The notes under the pieces: generated by a model
Seen by the model: only the letters and a program-made list of their open reading frames with translations
What the model was told of the DNA's origin: nothing
The model's database searches: none
In this document: positions 48,895 to 57,112 of the stretch, piece by piece
Numbering within the stretch: position 1 is the first letter of the stretch
Layout of the letters: the number at the start of each line of letters is the position of its first letter
Program-made: the position numbers and the translations under genes
Source of the DNA: Lentzea pudingi
GTDB taxonomy: Bacteria; Actinomycetota; Actinomycetes; Mycobacteriales; Pseudonocardiaceae
Length of the DNA stretch: 64,000 nt
Reading direction: 5' to 3'
NCBI RefSeq assembly: GCF_014646255.1
Contig: NZ_BMNC01000003.1
Span: 744,001-808,000, forward strand

Positions 48895-50123
48895 CGGGCC
48901 GGCTCCGTCGCGACGGCGAGCAGGTCCGGTTCGCCGAAGTTCCCGGACTTGAGCAGCAGCGCCGGGTGCGCCGGGTCGACGGGGTGGATCCACGGCACGC
49001 CGGGTGCGGCCTCGGCCCCGACCACGCCACCGCGGACGCCCAGTGCCGCCACCACCGCGCCGGACGTCTCGCCTCCCGCCGCGACCAGCCGTCGTACGCC
49101 GCGGCGCACCAGGCCTGCCGCGATCAGCCCGGTCGCCCGTTCGAGCACGCGCGCCGACCGCTGTACCCCCAGGACCTCCTGAGTGCGGTGCAGGTCCTCC
49201 GGTGGCATCGAGGAGTAGATCAGCGCCCCGTCCGCGTCCGCCGCGTCGAACCACGCCAGTGCGCGCGCGGCGAGGGCGGCGGGGTCCGGGACGGCGACCG
49301 GATCGAGCCGGTGCGCGGGACGGCCTCGGCGCAGCACCTCGGCCACCTGGTCCAGCGTGCGCGCCGAACAGCTGCCGGACAGCGCCGCGGATCGGCCGGC
49401 CGGCAGGACGTCAGGGCCGGACGCCTGGCTCGATCCCGCGGCCGCCGCGAGGCCGGACGCCAGGCCCGCCGCTCCCGCGACCAGTGGCGCACCGGCCAGC
49501 ACCCGGCCCAGCACCAGCAGGTCCTCGTCGGTGGTGGCATCGGCGAGCAGGTACCGTGCCGCCGGCCGCTCCAGGACGCCGCGGACCGCGGTCGCCCCCT
49601 CGCGGACGGTGTCGTGACCGATCAGCCCGACCGGGGTGCGGGTCTGCGCCTGCAGCAGCCGCACCAGGTTCGAGTCACGCATCGGGGTCACCGGGTGCTC
49701 GCGCATCGGTGACTCGGCGAGCAGCCCGTCGCCGATGAACAGGTGGCCGCGGTACTGGGTGCGTCCGTGCCGGGGCGAGCTCGGCGTGGTCACGACCACG
49801 TCGACCGACAGCGCCGAGGACAGCGCATCGAGCACCGGCCCAATGTTGCCCTCCGCCGTGGAGTCGAAGGTAGAGCAGTACTTGACGTAGACCTGACTGA
49901 CCTTGTTGTTCCGCAACCACTCCAGTGCTTCGAGTGACATCGCGACCGCCTGCTGCGGAGAGGCCATGCGGCTCTTGAGCGCCACCACCACCGCGTCGTG
50001 CGCGGGCAGAGTGGTGCCGGCGGGCGGCACACCGAAGAACAACAGCGTGCGCAGACCGCCACGGCGCAGCGCCACGGCGACGTCCGTGCCGCCAGTGACG
50101 TCGTCGGCGATTGCCCCGATCAC
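48891..50123 (-). CDS. otnK: 3-oxo-tetronate kinase (OtnK-like, DUF1537 family)
   Basis: 410 residues. The four-carbon acid-sugar kinase family shows IGAIADDVTGGTDVAVALRR at the N-terminus, YVKYCSTFDSTAEGNIGPVL (substrate site), SGSCSARTLDQVAEVL, and at the C-terminal nucleotide domain LVAAGGETSGAVVAALGV. It phosphorylates a 3-oxo-tetronate at C4. The stop overlaps otnC and the start overlaps the racemase-family gene (ATGA), so it lies in the middle of a tightly coupled operon. Confidence 0.88.
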   Translation of the reverse strand: MIGAIADDVTGGTDVAVALRRGGLRTLLFFGVPPAGTTLPAHDAVVVALKSRMASPQQAVAMSLEALEWLRNNKVSQVYVKYCSTFDSTAEGNIGPVLDALSSALSVDVVVTTPSSPRHGRTQYRGHLFIGDGLLAESPMREHPVTPMRDSNLVRLLQAQTRTPVGLIGHDTVREGATAVRGVLERPAARYLLADATTDEDLLVLGRVLAGAPLVAGAAGLASGLAAAAGSSQASGPDVLPAGRSAALSGSCSARTLDQVAEVLRRGRPAHRLDPVAVPDPAALAARALAWFDAADADGALIYSSMPPEDLHRTQEVLGVQRSARVLERATGLIAAGLVRRGVRRLVAAGGETSGAVVAALGVRGGVVGAEAAPGVPWIHPVDPAHPALLLKSGNFGEPDLLAVATEPAR

Positions 50124-50749
50124 GTTGCCGCCGCCTCGGTCAGCTCGGCCAGGCGGTGGGCCGCGCTGAGCGGACCGGCGAACACCGGCAGTCCCAACGC
50201 CTCCGCCAGAGCGGCCGTCGCGGGTGCGAGTGAGTACTGGGCGAGCAGTATCGCGTCCACCGTGGACCTCAGCGGGCCGCAGGCTGTCAGCAGCGCGTTG
50301 GTCAGTGCGTCGGAGTCGGCACCCAGCGCGTCGGGTACGTGTACACCGACGACCTCGGACGTCGACCGCCGTCGCAGCCGCGCGGTGCTGTCGTGCAGCG
50401 CGCCCTCGACCGACGCGACTACCAAGATCCGGCGCGGGTGCAGCGCCACCACGTCATCGAATGCTGCGTCGTCAGGCGCCAGCACGGGAACCGCTGCCGA
50501 CGCGGTACGCGCCAGCTCGCCGTAGAGGGAGCAGGTCAGCAGCACCGCCCCCGCACCGCCGTCGACGGCCAGGGCAATCAGCCGGCGCATGCGCTCCTCC
50601 AGCGCCGGAGTGAGACCGTCGCGGGCGTCGGCGAGGAGCTTGTCGTCCAACAGGTTCCACGGCTCGGCCGCCGGGAACCGGTCAGCCAGTGCGGCCACCG
50701 CAGGGCCGATCGCGGCGGGCGTCGCGCTGATCAGCGCCACCCTCGTCAC
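50120..50749 (-). CDS. Aspartate/glutamate racemase-family protein
   Basis: 209 residues of the Asp/Glu/hydantoin racemase superfamily: MTRVALISATPAAIGPAVAA, AVLLTCSLYGELA (first Cys) and LLTACGPL (Cys in the second half, shifted). EVVGVHVPDALG and AILLAQYSLAPATAALAEAL close it. In tetronate-type operons such proteins may epimerise the acid. Here the second catalytic Cys context is unusual, because AILLAQYSL replaces the common VVLAQ/GCT motif. The role is by context. Confidence 0.72.
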   Translation of the reverse strand: MTRVALISATPAAIGPAVAALADRFPAAEPWNLLDDKLLADARDGLTPALEERMRRLIALAVDGGAGAVLLTCSLYGELARTASAAVPVLAPDDAAFDDVVALHPRRILVVASVEGALHDSTARLRRRSTSEVVGVHVPDALGADSDALTNALLTACGPLRSTVDAILLAQYSLAPATAALAEALGLPVFAGPLSAAHRLAELTEAAAT

Positions 50750-51501
50750 GACGTCACCCAGCCGAGGCCGGTCGGGCCGGACTGCCGGTACTCACAGCCG
50801 ATCCAGCCGTCGTAGCCGGTCAGCGCGTCGAAGACGGCGGGCCACCGGATGTCGCCGGTACCGGGTTCACCGCGGCCGGGCGCGTCGGCGACCTGGACGT
50901 GGAACACCTTCGGCAAGTGCTCACGCAGTACGGTCACGACGTCGTCCTCGTCATGGTGGGCGTGGTAGGCGTCGAACAGCAGGCCCACGTGGTCCGCGCC
51001 GACCGCCTCCACCACGGCGGCGGCGTGCGCCTGATCGTCGAGCAGGAACCCCGGCGCGTCCCGCTTGTTCTGCGCCTCCAGCACGATCCGCAGCCCCGTG
51101 CCGCGGGACCGCTCAGCGGCCCAGGCGATGTTGGCGACGTAGTGGGCGAAACCGCGGTCCCGGCTGACGTGGTTGATGCCAGCGGGCACGTGCAGGAACG
51201 CCGCGCCCAGTTCGACGGCGTAGTCCAGACCCCGGTCGATACCGGCGCGAAATTCCTCGCGGCGATCCGGCAGGCATGCCGTACCCACCTCTCCCTCGCC
51301 ACCGAGCGGTGAGTTCAGCAGCACCTGCGTCACGCCCGCGTCGGACAGCCTGCGCCGCAGCTCGGCGGCCGGGAACTCGTACGGCGAGGGGTACTCCACG
51401 GCGGTGAACCCGGCCTGCGCGGCGGCGTCGAATCGGCGTTCGAAGGGCAGGTCGGTGAACAGCCACTTCAGGTTCGCGGCGAGGCGGTCGACGGCGATCA
51501 T
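50746..51501 (-). CDS. otnI: 2-oxo-tetronate isomerase (OtnI/hydroxypyruvate isomerase family)
   Basis: 251 residues, a xylose-isomerase-like TIM barrel: LAANLKWLFTDLPFERRFDA, FTAVEYPSPYEFPAAELRRR, LRIVLEAQNKRDAPGFLLDD (metal Glu), VGLLFDAYHAHHDEDDVV (metal Asp and His), KVFHVQVADAPGRGEPGTGD and WIGCEYRQSG (metal Glu). It interconverts 2-oxo- and 3-oxo-tetronate, feeding OtnK. The ATG overlaps the stop of the dehydrogenase gene upstream. Confidence 0.87.
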   Translation of the reverse strand: MIAVDRLAANLKWLFTDLPFERRFDAAAQAGFTAVEYPSPYEFPAAELRRRLSDAGVTQVLLNSPLGGEGEVGTACLPDRREEFRAGIDRGLDYAVELGAAFLHVPAGINHVSRDRGFAHYVANIAWAAERSRGTGLRIVLEAQNKRDAPGFLLDDQAHAAAVVEAVGADHVGLLFDAYHAHHDEDDVVTVLREHLPKVFHVQVADAPGRGEPGTGDIRWPAVFDALTGYDGWIGCEYRQSGPTGLGWVTS

Positions 51502-52463
51502 CGCGCGTAGCCCGGGTTGACCAGGTGCGGCGGGGTGCGGCCGTGCAGGACGTCGAGAACTTGGCGTGTGGCGAGCAGGCTGGAGCGCGCTCGGGCCTGC
51601 GTGGTCGCGGCGCCTATGTGGGCGGTGACCAGGACGTTGTCCAGCCCGCGCAGCCTGCTCCCGGCCGGCAGCGGCTCGTCGGCCACGACGTCGAGTGCGG
51701 CGCCGCCCGGTGCGCCGTTCGCCAGCGCGTCGGCCAGTGCCTCCTCGTCGACGATCTCGCCGCGCGAAGTGTTGATCAAATACGCGCCCGGCTTCATCAG
51801 CGTCAGCGCGTGCGCGTCGATCAGGTGGCGAGTCGAGTCGTCCAGGAACAGGTGCAGGGTCACGAAGTCGGACTCGGCGAGCAGGTCCGGCAGCGAGCAG
51901 GCGCGGACTCCGGTCTCGGCGAGGAAGCCTGGATCGGGGTTCAGGTCGTGGCCGAGCACGCTCATGCCGAGCGCCACCCCGAGGCGGGCCACCTCCCTGC
52001 CGATGGACCCCAGACCGACCACGCCGAGCGTCGTGCCGGCGAGTTCGGTGCCGCTGTGCTGGTCCCACCGGCCCGCGCGGACGCCCGCCACGTTCTGGGG
52101 GATCCGCCGGGCGCAGTTGAGCAGCAACGCGAGGACGTGCTCGGCGACCGAACGGCGGTTCGCACCCGGCGTGTACGTGACCGCGATGCCGCGCCGGGTC
52201 GCGCAGTCGACGTCGATGTTGTCGTAGCCGGCCCCGCACCGGCCGAACACCTTGAGCCGGTCGGCTGCCTCGATGACCTCCGCGGTGAACGCGTCGGTGC
52301 CGGCCACGACGGCGTCCACGCCGCTGATCAGCTCGACCAGCGTCCGGTCGGTGGACCGGCGCACGGCGGCGGAGGCGAAGACGGTCTGCAGACCAGCGGC
52401 GGTCAGCATCCGGTCGACCTCCCCTCCTGGCTCCAGGTACGGGGGTGTGATGAGCACTCGCAT
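51498..52463 (-). CDS. D-isomer-specific 2-hydroxyacid dehydrogenase
   Basis: 321 residues. The NAD-binding motif is LGVVGLGSIGREVARLGVAL. The catalytic Arg lies in LINTSRGEIVDEEALADAL, with Glu in VADEPL and His in VTAHIGAAT. It is similar to phosphoglycerate-dehydrogenase-like proteins. As the first gene of the operon it probably oxidises the imported hydroxyacid to the 2-oxo acid that OtnI uses. This replaces the LtnD-type dehydrogenase of classical tetronate pathways. Its promoter gap contains a perfect palindrome. Confidence 0.87.
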   Translation of the reverse strand: MRVLITPPYLEPGGEVDRMLTAAGLQTVFASAAVRRSTDRTLVELISGVDAVVAGTDAFTAEVIEAADRLKVFGRCGAGYDNIDVDCATRRGIAVTYTPGANRRSVAEHVLALLLNCARRIPQNVAGVRAGRWDQHSGTELAGTTLGVVGLGSIGREVARLGVALGMSVLGHDLNPDPGFLAETGVRACSLPDLLAESDFVTLHLFLDDSTRHLIDAHALTLMKPGAYLINTSRGEIVDEEALADALANGAPGGAALDVVADEPLPAGSRLRGLDNVLVTAHIGAATTQARARSSLLATRQVLDVLHGRTPPHLVNPGYAR

Positions 52464-52502
52464 GGACGTTTCTCCCGGTCAGAGGACTTGCTGTGTGGAT
52501 AA

Positions 52503-52526
52503 TATAGTATTGATGTCAATACTATA
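52503..52526. promoter_or_regulatory. Perfect palindromic operator of the tetronate operon
   Basis: Arms TATAGTATTGA and TCAATACTATA (11 bp each, exact) around TG. It lies between the divergent dehydrogenase (start 52463) and GntR (start 52592) genes. It is strikingly AT-rich, so it is likely the GntR/FCD binding site overlapping both promoters. Confidence 0.85.
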
Positions 52527-52591
52527 GTGTGCCATTGATCGAGAACCGTCCGCGAGCGGGCTATCTTGTGCTTGACGAGCAGGGAGGACGC

Positions 52592-53293
52592 ATGGCTTCT
52601 CCGCAGCGGAGGTCAGGACGGCAGCCGCTTGCCGACAAGATGTACGAGGTGTTGCTCGGACAGTTCACCGACGGGCGTTGGGCGGCGGGCGAGCCGGTCA
52701 ACATCGGGGCGCTGTCACGCGAGCTCGACGTCAGCCAGACGCCGTTGCGCGAAGCCCTGGCCCGCCTCGAGCACACCGGCCTGGTGCGCAGGGAGGCGCT
52801 GAAGGGCTACCGCGTCGCACCGTTGCTCACCGAGCAGGAGCTGACCAAGCTCATGGACGCGCGCCTGGTGCTCGAGCCCGCGCTGGCCTTCGAGGCCGCG
52901 CGCCGCACCACCCCGGAGTTCCTCGCCGACGTGCTCGAGACCGTCGACGACCTCGCGCGGGCAGCAAAATCACCGGACAGCAACGTGTTCAGCTCGTACT
53001 GGATGATCGACGAGCGCTTCCACCTGCTCATCGCGCACCAGGCGGCGAACCCGTTCCTGGAGAAGGCGTACCGGGCGCTCGGCGGCCAGGTCCAGCGCTT
53101 CCGCTTCTTCGTCGAGCTGGGGTCCGCCCGCGGTGCCCCCGGCCAGGCGGCCGAGGAACACCGCGCGGTCTACGACGCTCTTGCGGACGGTTCCCCTGTC
53201 GATGCGGCAGACCGGATGCGCGACCACATCGAGAACGCCAAGCAACGCGTGCTCGCAGACCGCAGGTCCGTGGCGGCCGACGGCGAGCAGTGA
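52592..53293 (+). CDS. GntR/FCD-family regulator
   Basis: 233 residues from an ATG with GGAGG upstream. An N-terminal winged helix (about 10-75: QFTDGRWAAGEPVNIGALSR, SQTPLREALARLEHTGLVRR) and an all-helical FCD domain (about 90-225, with ligand/metal residues in DARLVLEPALAFEAAR, IDERFHLLIAHQAANP and EEHRAVYDALADG). It is divergent from the tetronate operon and probably represses it until the acid is present. Confidence 0.88.
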   Translation: MASPQRRSGRQPLADKMYEVLLGQFTDGRWAAGEPVNIGALSRELDVSQTPLREALARLEHTGLVRREALKGYRVAPLLTEQELTKLMDARLVLEPALAFEAARRTTPEFLADVLETVDDLARAAKSPDSNVFSSYWMIDERFHLLIAHQAANPFLEKAYRALGGQVQRFRFFVELGSARGAPGQAAEEHRAVYDALADGSPVDAADRMRDHIENAKQRVLADRRSVAADGEQ

Positions 53294-53410
53294 CGACCAA
53301 GCGCACGCCGACCCGTCACGTGCGCACCGGAGCACGGAGACGAGGTCGGCGTCCGGAAGGCGGCGCTCTTGCTCCTCTGCGGCGAACGACTCGCCATGTT
53401 GATCACGACG

Positions 53411-54480
53411 CTGTGCTTGCCGAAAAGTACGTCCGTGCAGGTCACAGACCTCGGCGCGTGGCAGGTGATCGTCGGGCATGATCACGCCCCGTGCTGGTTC
53501 GCTTCGCTTACCTTGCGATCACCCACGCCTTCGCCGCGCTGCGGCTGCTGCCACTGACTGACCGCGAGAAGGACGTCGAGATTCTCGCTCTTCGCCACCG
53601 ACTCACCGTCTTGCAGCGCCAATTCGGCGACCGACGTCCTCAACTCCGACCTGAGGACAGGGTGTTCCTCGCCGCGCTCCTGACGCCGCTGGCTCGTGCC
53701 ACTCTGCGCCGACTCCGACTGCTGGTCAGCCCGGACACGGTGCTGCGATGGCACCGTGACCTGGCAAACGTCGCCACGTCCAGGCGAGCCGGTGTCGAAG
53801 GCGTGGGCGGCCGCGGACCGTGACATCGGTCCGCCGCCTTGCCCTCCGCCTGGCGGCCGAGAACTCCTCGTGGGGCTATCGGCGCATCCACGGAGAACTC
53901 GCCCTCCTCGAGACCGTCACGCTGACCGGCGCACGCCAGTACATCCTTGCCGCTGTTCACCATGCCGGTAGGCGCGTGCGCATCTCGGCACAACCGCGCA
54001 CCCCACACATGCCTGGGTGACACAGGCCGTCCGAAATCTCCTGTTGGACCTCGAAGACGCCGGCAGCCTCGCACAAGTCAGGTTCCTCATCCGTGATCGC
54101 GGCGGCAAGTACCCCGCACTGATCGACAAGATCCTCGGCGGCGCCGGGATCGCGACGATCCTGACCGGCGTCCGGGTGCCCCGCATGAACGCGATCATGG
54201 AACGCTGGGTCAAGTCGCTGCGCGGCGAGCTTTTGGACCGCACACTGATCTGGACCGAGGCCCATCTTCGACACGCGCTGCGTGAGTACGAGCGGCACTA
54301 CAACGAGCACCGTACCCACCGATCACTCGCCGCCGCAGCACCCCTGCGAGCCCGGCACCAGCACCTTGGACCTGACCGGACCGAACGCCTTGCGGTGCTC
54401 CGACGGGACCGTCTCGGTGGAGTCCTCCACGAGGAGGCATGCCGCTTGACCTGTGCGGACGTAATTTTCGGCACGCACAG
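53411..54480 (+). mobile_element. Insertion sequence with terminal inverted repeats
   Basis: The left end at 53411-53434 (CTGTGCTTGCCGAAAAGTAC and on) and the right end at 54457-54480 (GGACGTAATTTTCGGCACGC and on) are inverted repeats of 24 bases with two mismatches. They enclose a defective integrase-core transposase gene. No clear target duplication is visible at the edges. Confidence 0.8.
53491..54456 (+). pseudogene. Transposase with internal deletion and frameshift
   Basis: The N-terminal part (LVRFAYLAITHAFAALRLLP, DVEILALRHRLTVLQRQ) runs in one frame to about 53820. NSSWGYRRIHGELALLETVT follows in another frame to about 54018. After that, in a third frame, VTQAVRNLLLDLEDAGSLAQ, RFLIRDRGGKYPALIDKILG and ERWVKSLRGELLDRTLIWTE continue. 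The stretch between HHAGRRVRISAQ and VTQAVRN is much shorter than in intact relatives. It lacks the part holding the first catalytic Asp, so the gene is dead. Confidence 0.8.
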
Positions 54481-54680
54481 GCGCACATACTGCTTGCGTA
54501 GCCACCGTTTGGTTTCTTTTTCGTTCCTCCGGTCTGTCTGCAGCGACTATCCTGGGCCACGATTGGACCGCAGCCGTCGGTGTGGTTCCGCCCGCAGCTG
54601 TTCTCCGTCGGCGTGCAGCGTCCTGTGGACTCAGGTCTCTTGTCGCTACAGTTACCGCCGAACGGTTTTTCGGTACTATC
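54481..54680. other. Short gap between IS ends
   Basis: No gene. It lies between the right end of the IS and a second solo end, and may be the remains of another insertion. Confidence 0.35.
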
Positions 54681-54702
54681 ACGTAGTTTTCGGCACGCAC
54701 AG
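54681..54702 (+). repeat. Solo copy of the IS right end
   Basis: ACGTAGTTTTCGGCACGCAC then AG matches the IS right terminal repeat at 54457-54480, but no transposase is attached. It marks an older, deleted insertion. Confidence 0.7.
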
Positions 54703-54707
54703 CGGTA

Positions 54708-55829
54708 CTACGTGGTTTCATCGGCGAAGCCGGTTGTCCACGGCCCAATCCACGTCTCCTCGTCAGTCTCCGTATCCCATGCCTGAAAGACTCGTCTCTC
54801 CTCAAGATCGGCATCGTGAGGAAGGGCGCCAATACCTAGCAGTAGAGGTGACGCCAGAAACTGGCCACGCGGTTTACGTTTCGTGGTTGGTGGATTACTC
54901 GGCGGCAACCGGCGTTTGATCTGGCACAGGCCAGCTAGGTGGACTACGCCTTGAGTAAAGTCGAGGAAAGCCGTCTGTGTAGTAATCCACTTTGGATCAA
55001 TTGGCATAACCACGCGGATGCCGCCACGTGAGAAATATATCAGCGGATCGATGTCTAAATCGCCCGTGAGCGGTGTTTCGGCTGCGTCCATCGGGACGCC
55101 GTGAAGTGTCCGTACTTGACGATCAAATACCAAGAGGTCGCCCGGTATTAGTGTGCGCAGGTTGAAGTCCACAGTAAGTCGACGGGTTTCGATGTTCAAT
55201 TTTGAAAGCCCATCGAGCACTGACTGAATCCACATAAAGGTATCGAGTCCGGATCTAGACGGAGCACCAAAAGGCAGGTCAATCCTGACGCCGCGCAATA
55301 GCGCCAGATGGCCGAGTCTGATTGGGTTGGCGTAGCTAATAGCTTGCAGGCGTGGCAGCCAAGGTTGCCATCCGTTAGCAGTCTGTTCCAGTACGTCGCG
55401 TCGGAGTCCCCGTAACCTCTCGGTTGGCCAATCGGTGACGAACGTGTCCACTTCATTGTGGTGTCGTTCGCACATTACTAGCAGGTTCGGTTCGGCATCT
55501 ATCTGGTCCTTTGGAAAGCTGGGATCGTAACGGGGCCCATTGACCTTTTCGGACACGATATGCGCGATCTGGCCGAAGAAACGTTCTTCGTTACGGCTTG
55601 TTACGATCAAGCTCTGGGTGCATTGCGGGTAGGCGCAAATATTTCCATACTTGGCGCATAGAAGCCCTGAATAGAGACTGGGACGCCCATGGACTCCTCC
55701 TGCTTCTAAATGATTCGCAATGACAGAATACCGAGTCAAACCGGTCCGGTGGTCAGAATCTGGGGACGTCGGCCATGTTGTCCTCGGTTCTACGGCCAAG
55801 TAGGTGATCTGTGCGTTTCTGGTCGTCAC
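54708..55829 (-). CDS. HNH-nuclease-like protein, AT-richer than its surroundings
   Basis: About 373 residues if the GTG at 55829 is the start; other starts are possible. The N-terminal third carries an HNH-type core: LLCAKYGNICAYPQCTQSLI (two CxxC-like Cys pairs), FFGQIAHIVSEKVNG (His), and NLLVMCERHHNEVD (Asn, Cys, His-His). The remaining about 220 residues form an uncharacterised domain. GC content is visibly lower than in flanking genes, and the gene sits beside IS ends and a truncated hydrolase. Together these suggest recent transfer. Possible roles are defence or mobile-element function; neither is shown. Confidence 0.65.
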   Translation of the reverse strand: MTTRNAQITYLAVEPRTTWPTSPDSDHRTGLTRYSVIANHLEAGGVHGRPSLYSGLLCAKYGNICAYPQCTQSLIVTSRNEERFFGQIAHIVSEKVNGPRYDPSFPKDQIDAEPNLLVMCERHHNEVDTFVTDWPTERLRGLRRDVLEQTANGWQPWLPRLQAISYANPIRLGHLALLRGVRIDLPFGAPSRSGLDTFMWIQSVLDGLSKLNIETRRLTVDFNLRTLIPGDLLVFDRQVRTLHGVPMDAAETPLTGDLDIDPLIYFSRGGIRVVMPIDPKWITTQTAFLDFTQGVVHLAGLCQIKRRLPPSNPPTTKRKPRGQFLASPLLLGIGALPHDADLEERRVFQAWDTETDEETWIGPWTTGFADETT

Positions 55830-55842
55830 TGGTGACGTGGTG

Positions 55843-55937
55843 GCCGGACGCACTTCTGCACGGACACCGACATTCGCCTCACCCCGGCCGGGCACGAGGC
55901 GATCGCCGAGGCTGTCCTGGCCGCCGCGGGTTACTGA
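55843..55937 (+). pseudogene. C-terminal fragment of an SGNH hydrolase
   Basis: The translation CTDTDIRLTPAGHEAIAEAV, then LAAAGY and a stop, matches the end of SGNH/GDSL hydrolases, with the catalytic-His region (LTPAGHEAIA). The rest of the gene is absent upstream, where the HNH-type gene begins. Confidence 0.55.
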
Positions 55938-56620
55938 TTCGGCTGGTTTGCCGCGTACTCCGCCCGGTTCCACAGCGCGAAGTAGAGGACGTCGGTCCAC
56001 CAGCTGAGGCCGATCGGGTTCTCGGTCCTGTCGTCATGGGTGTTGTCGAAGTCGTCGGTCAGCACGAGCCCGTGGAATGCGTCCAGCGGCGGCGCCGACC
56101 GCTGGGCCGCTGCCGCGGCGAGCATGGCCCCGGCCGCCGCTGCGTCGTCGGGCAGTGCGTCGATGGCCGCGCCGGCCGCCCGGCACAGGTCGAGGTGGCC
56201 CTCGATGAGCGCTCGCAGTTCGTCTTCGCCGCTCTCGATCATGGTGTCGAGCTCGATGGTCTCGAGCAGGATGTACCGGTCGCGGTGTGCGTCGAGGAAC
56301 CGCTCCGCCTCGGCGAGGCCGGCGTGCAGGCCTTCGGCGTCGCTCACGGCGCGCACGGCGGCGGCGAATTTCGTCAGCCGCGCGAACCCGGCGTCGAACT
56401 CACCGCTGGTGGCGTACAGCGTGGTCCTGCTCTCCGGGGGCTCGCCGTCGAACCCGTCGGCGATCAGGGACGCGCACAGCCGGGGATCGCCGGACAGGAG
56501 CACCAGGAAGGAGAACGGGATGGCGTAGGGCCATTCCGACAACCCGGAGACCGTCTCCGGCCGATCCTCATAGGACTCCGGCCGGTTGGCGGTGCTGTAC
56601 AGGTACGAACGGTTCGCCAC
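55931..56620 (-). CDS. Uncharacterised 229-residue cytosolic protein
   Basis: Begins MANRSYLYSTANRPESYEDR, then GLSEWPYAIPFSFLVLLSGD, a helical middle (RLTKFAAAVRAVSDAEGLHA, AAAAGAMLAAAAAQRS), and ends with a Trp-rich segment (IGLSWWTDVLYFALWNRAEY). There is no signal or membrane helix. It belongs to a widespread but unnamed actinobacterial family (MANRSYLY... opening). Possible immunity- or toxin-like roles are only guesses. It appears intact. Confidence 0.72.
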   Translation of the reverse strand: MANRSYLYSTANRPESYEDRPETVSGLSEWPYAIPFSFLVLLSGDPRLCASLIADGFDGEPPESRTTLYATSGEFDAGFARLTKFAAAVRAVSDAEGLHAGLAEAERFLDAHRDRYILLETIELDTMIESGEDELRALIEGHLDLCRAAGAAIDALPDDAAAAGAMLAAAAAQRSAPPLDAFHGLVLTDDFDNTHDDRTENPIGLSWWTDVLYFALWNRAEYAANQPNQ

Positions 56621-56779
56621 GACCTGATCTTATGACGGGCTTGCAGCGGGGCTAGACCTGGCCGAGACAGATGGTCCGTTTCGGTTGCGGGTAGACGCGG
56701 GCGTTCTCCGCTTCCCCCCGCCCACAGGAGTTGGCCCTTGAGGCTGACAGGCTCCATTGATCGAGTGGTTGGTATTCCA

Positions 56780-57000
56780 CGGTGAACCTCACCGGCTGTG
56801 ATCGCCGGGGGTGTAGGCGTGTCCAGACGCCACCTGCGTCGGCCCAGATTCGGGTGACGTGCTTGCTGTGGAAGCCGAGCGCGTCCGCGATTAAGGGTGC
56901 CGGTGTCTGGAGGACGAGTTGGCGTAGCGCGGCCGCTCGGATGGCTATGGATTCCTTTCCGCACATCACCCTGAACCGCCGTTCGAGGACACCAGCGCGC
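56780..57000 (-). pseudogene. Fragment of a recombinase-like protein C-terminus
   Basis: Minus-strand translation gives GVLERRFRVMCGKESIAIRA, ALRQLVLQTPAPLIADALGF and HSKHVTRIWADAGGVWTRL. This is the typical ending of a family of actinobacterial XerD-like/tyrosine-recombinase-associated proteins. The catalytic part is missing. Confidence 0.5.
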
Positions 57001-57112
57001 TCGGCGGCATGAGCGGACGTTGTGTCGTGGGCGGCTCACCTGGAATTTCTTTGGTCGTCGGTGTGCGGCGCGTGCGTGGTTACGTTTGGCGGGGGGCGGC
57101 GATGATGTGGGT

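Noticed and set aside
54708..55829. HNH protein as an intron-encoded homing nuclease
   Set aside because: No group I or II intron structure is visible around it, and the long second domain is unlike homing nucleases.
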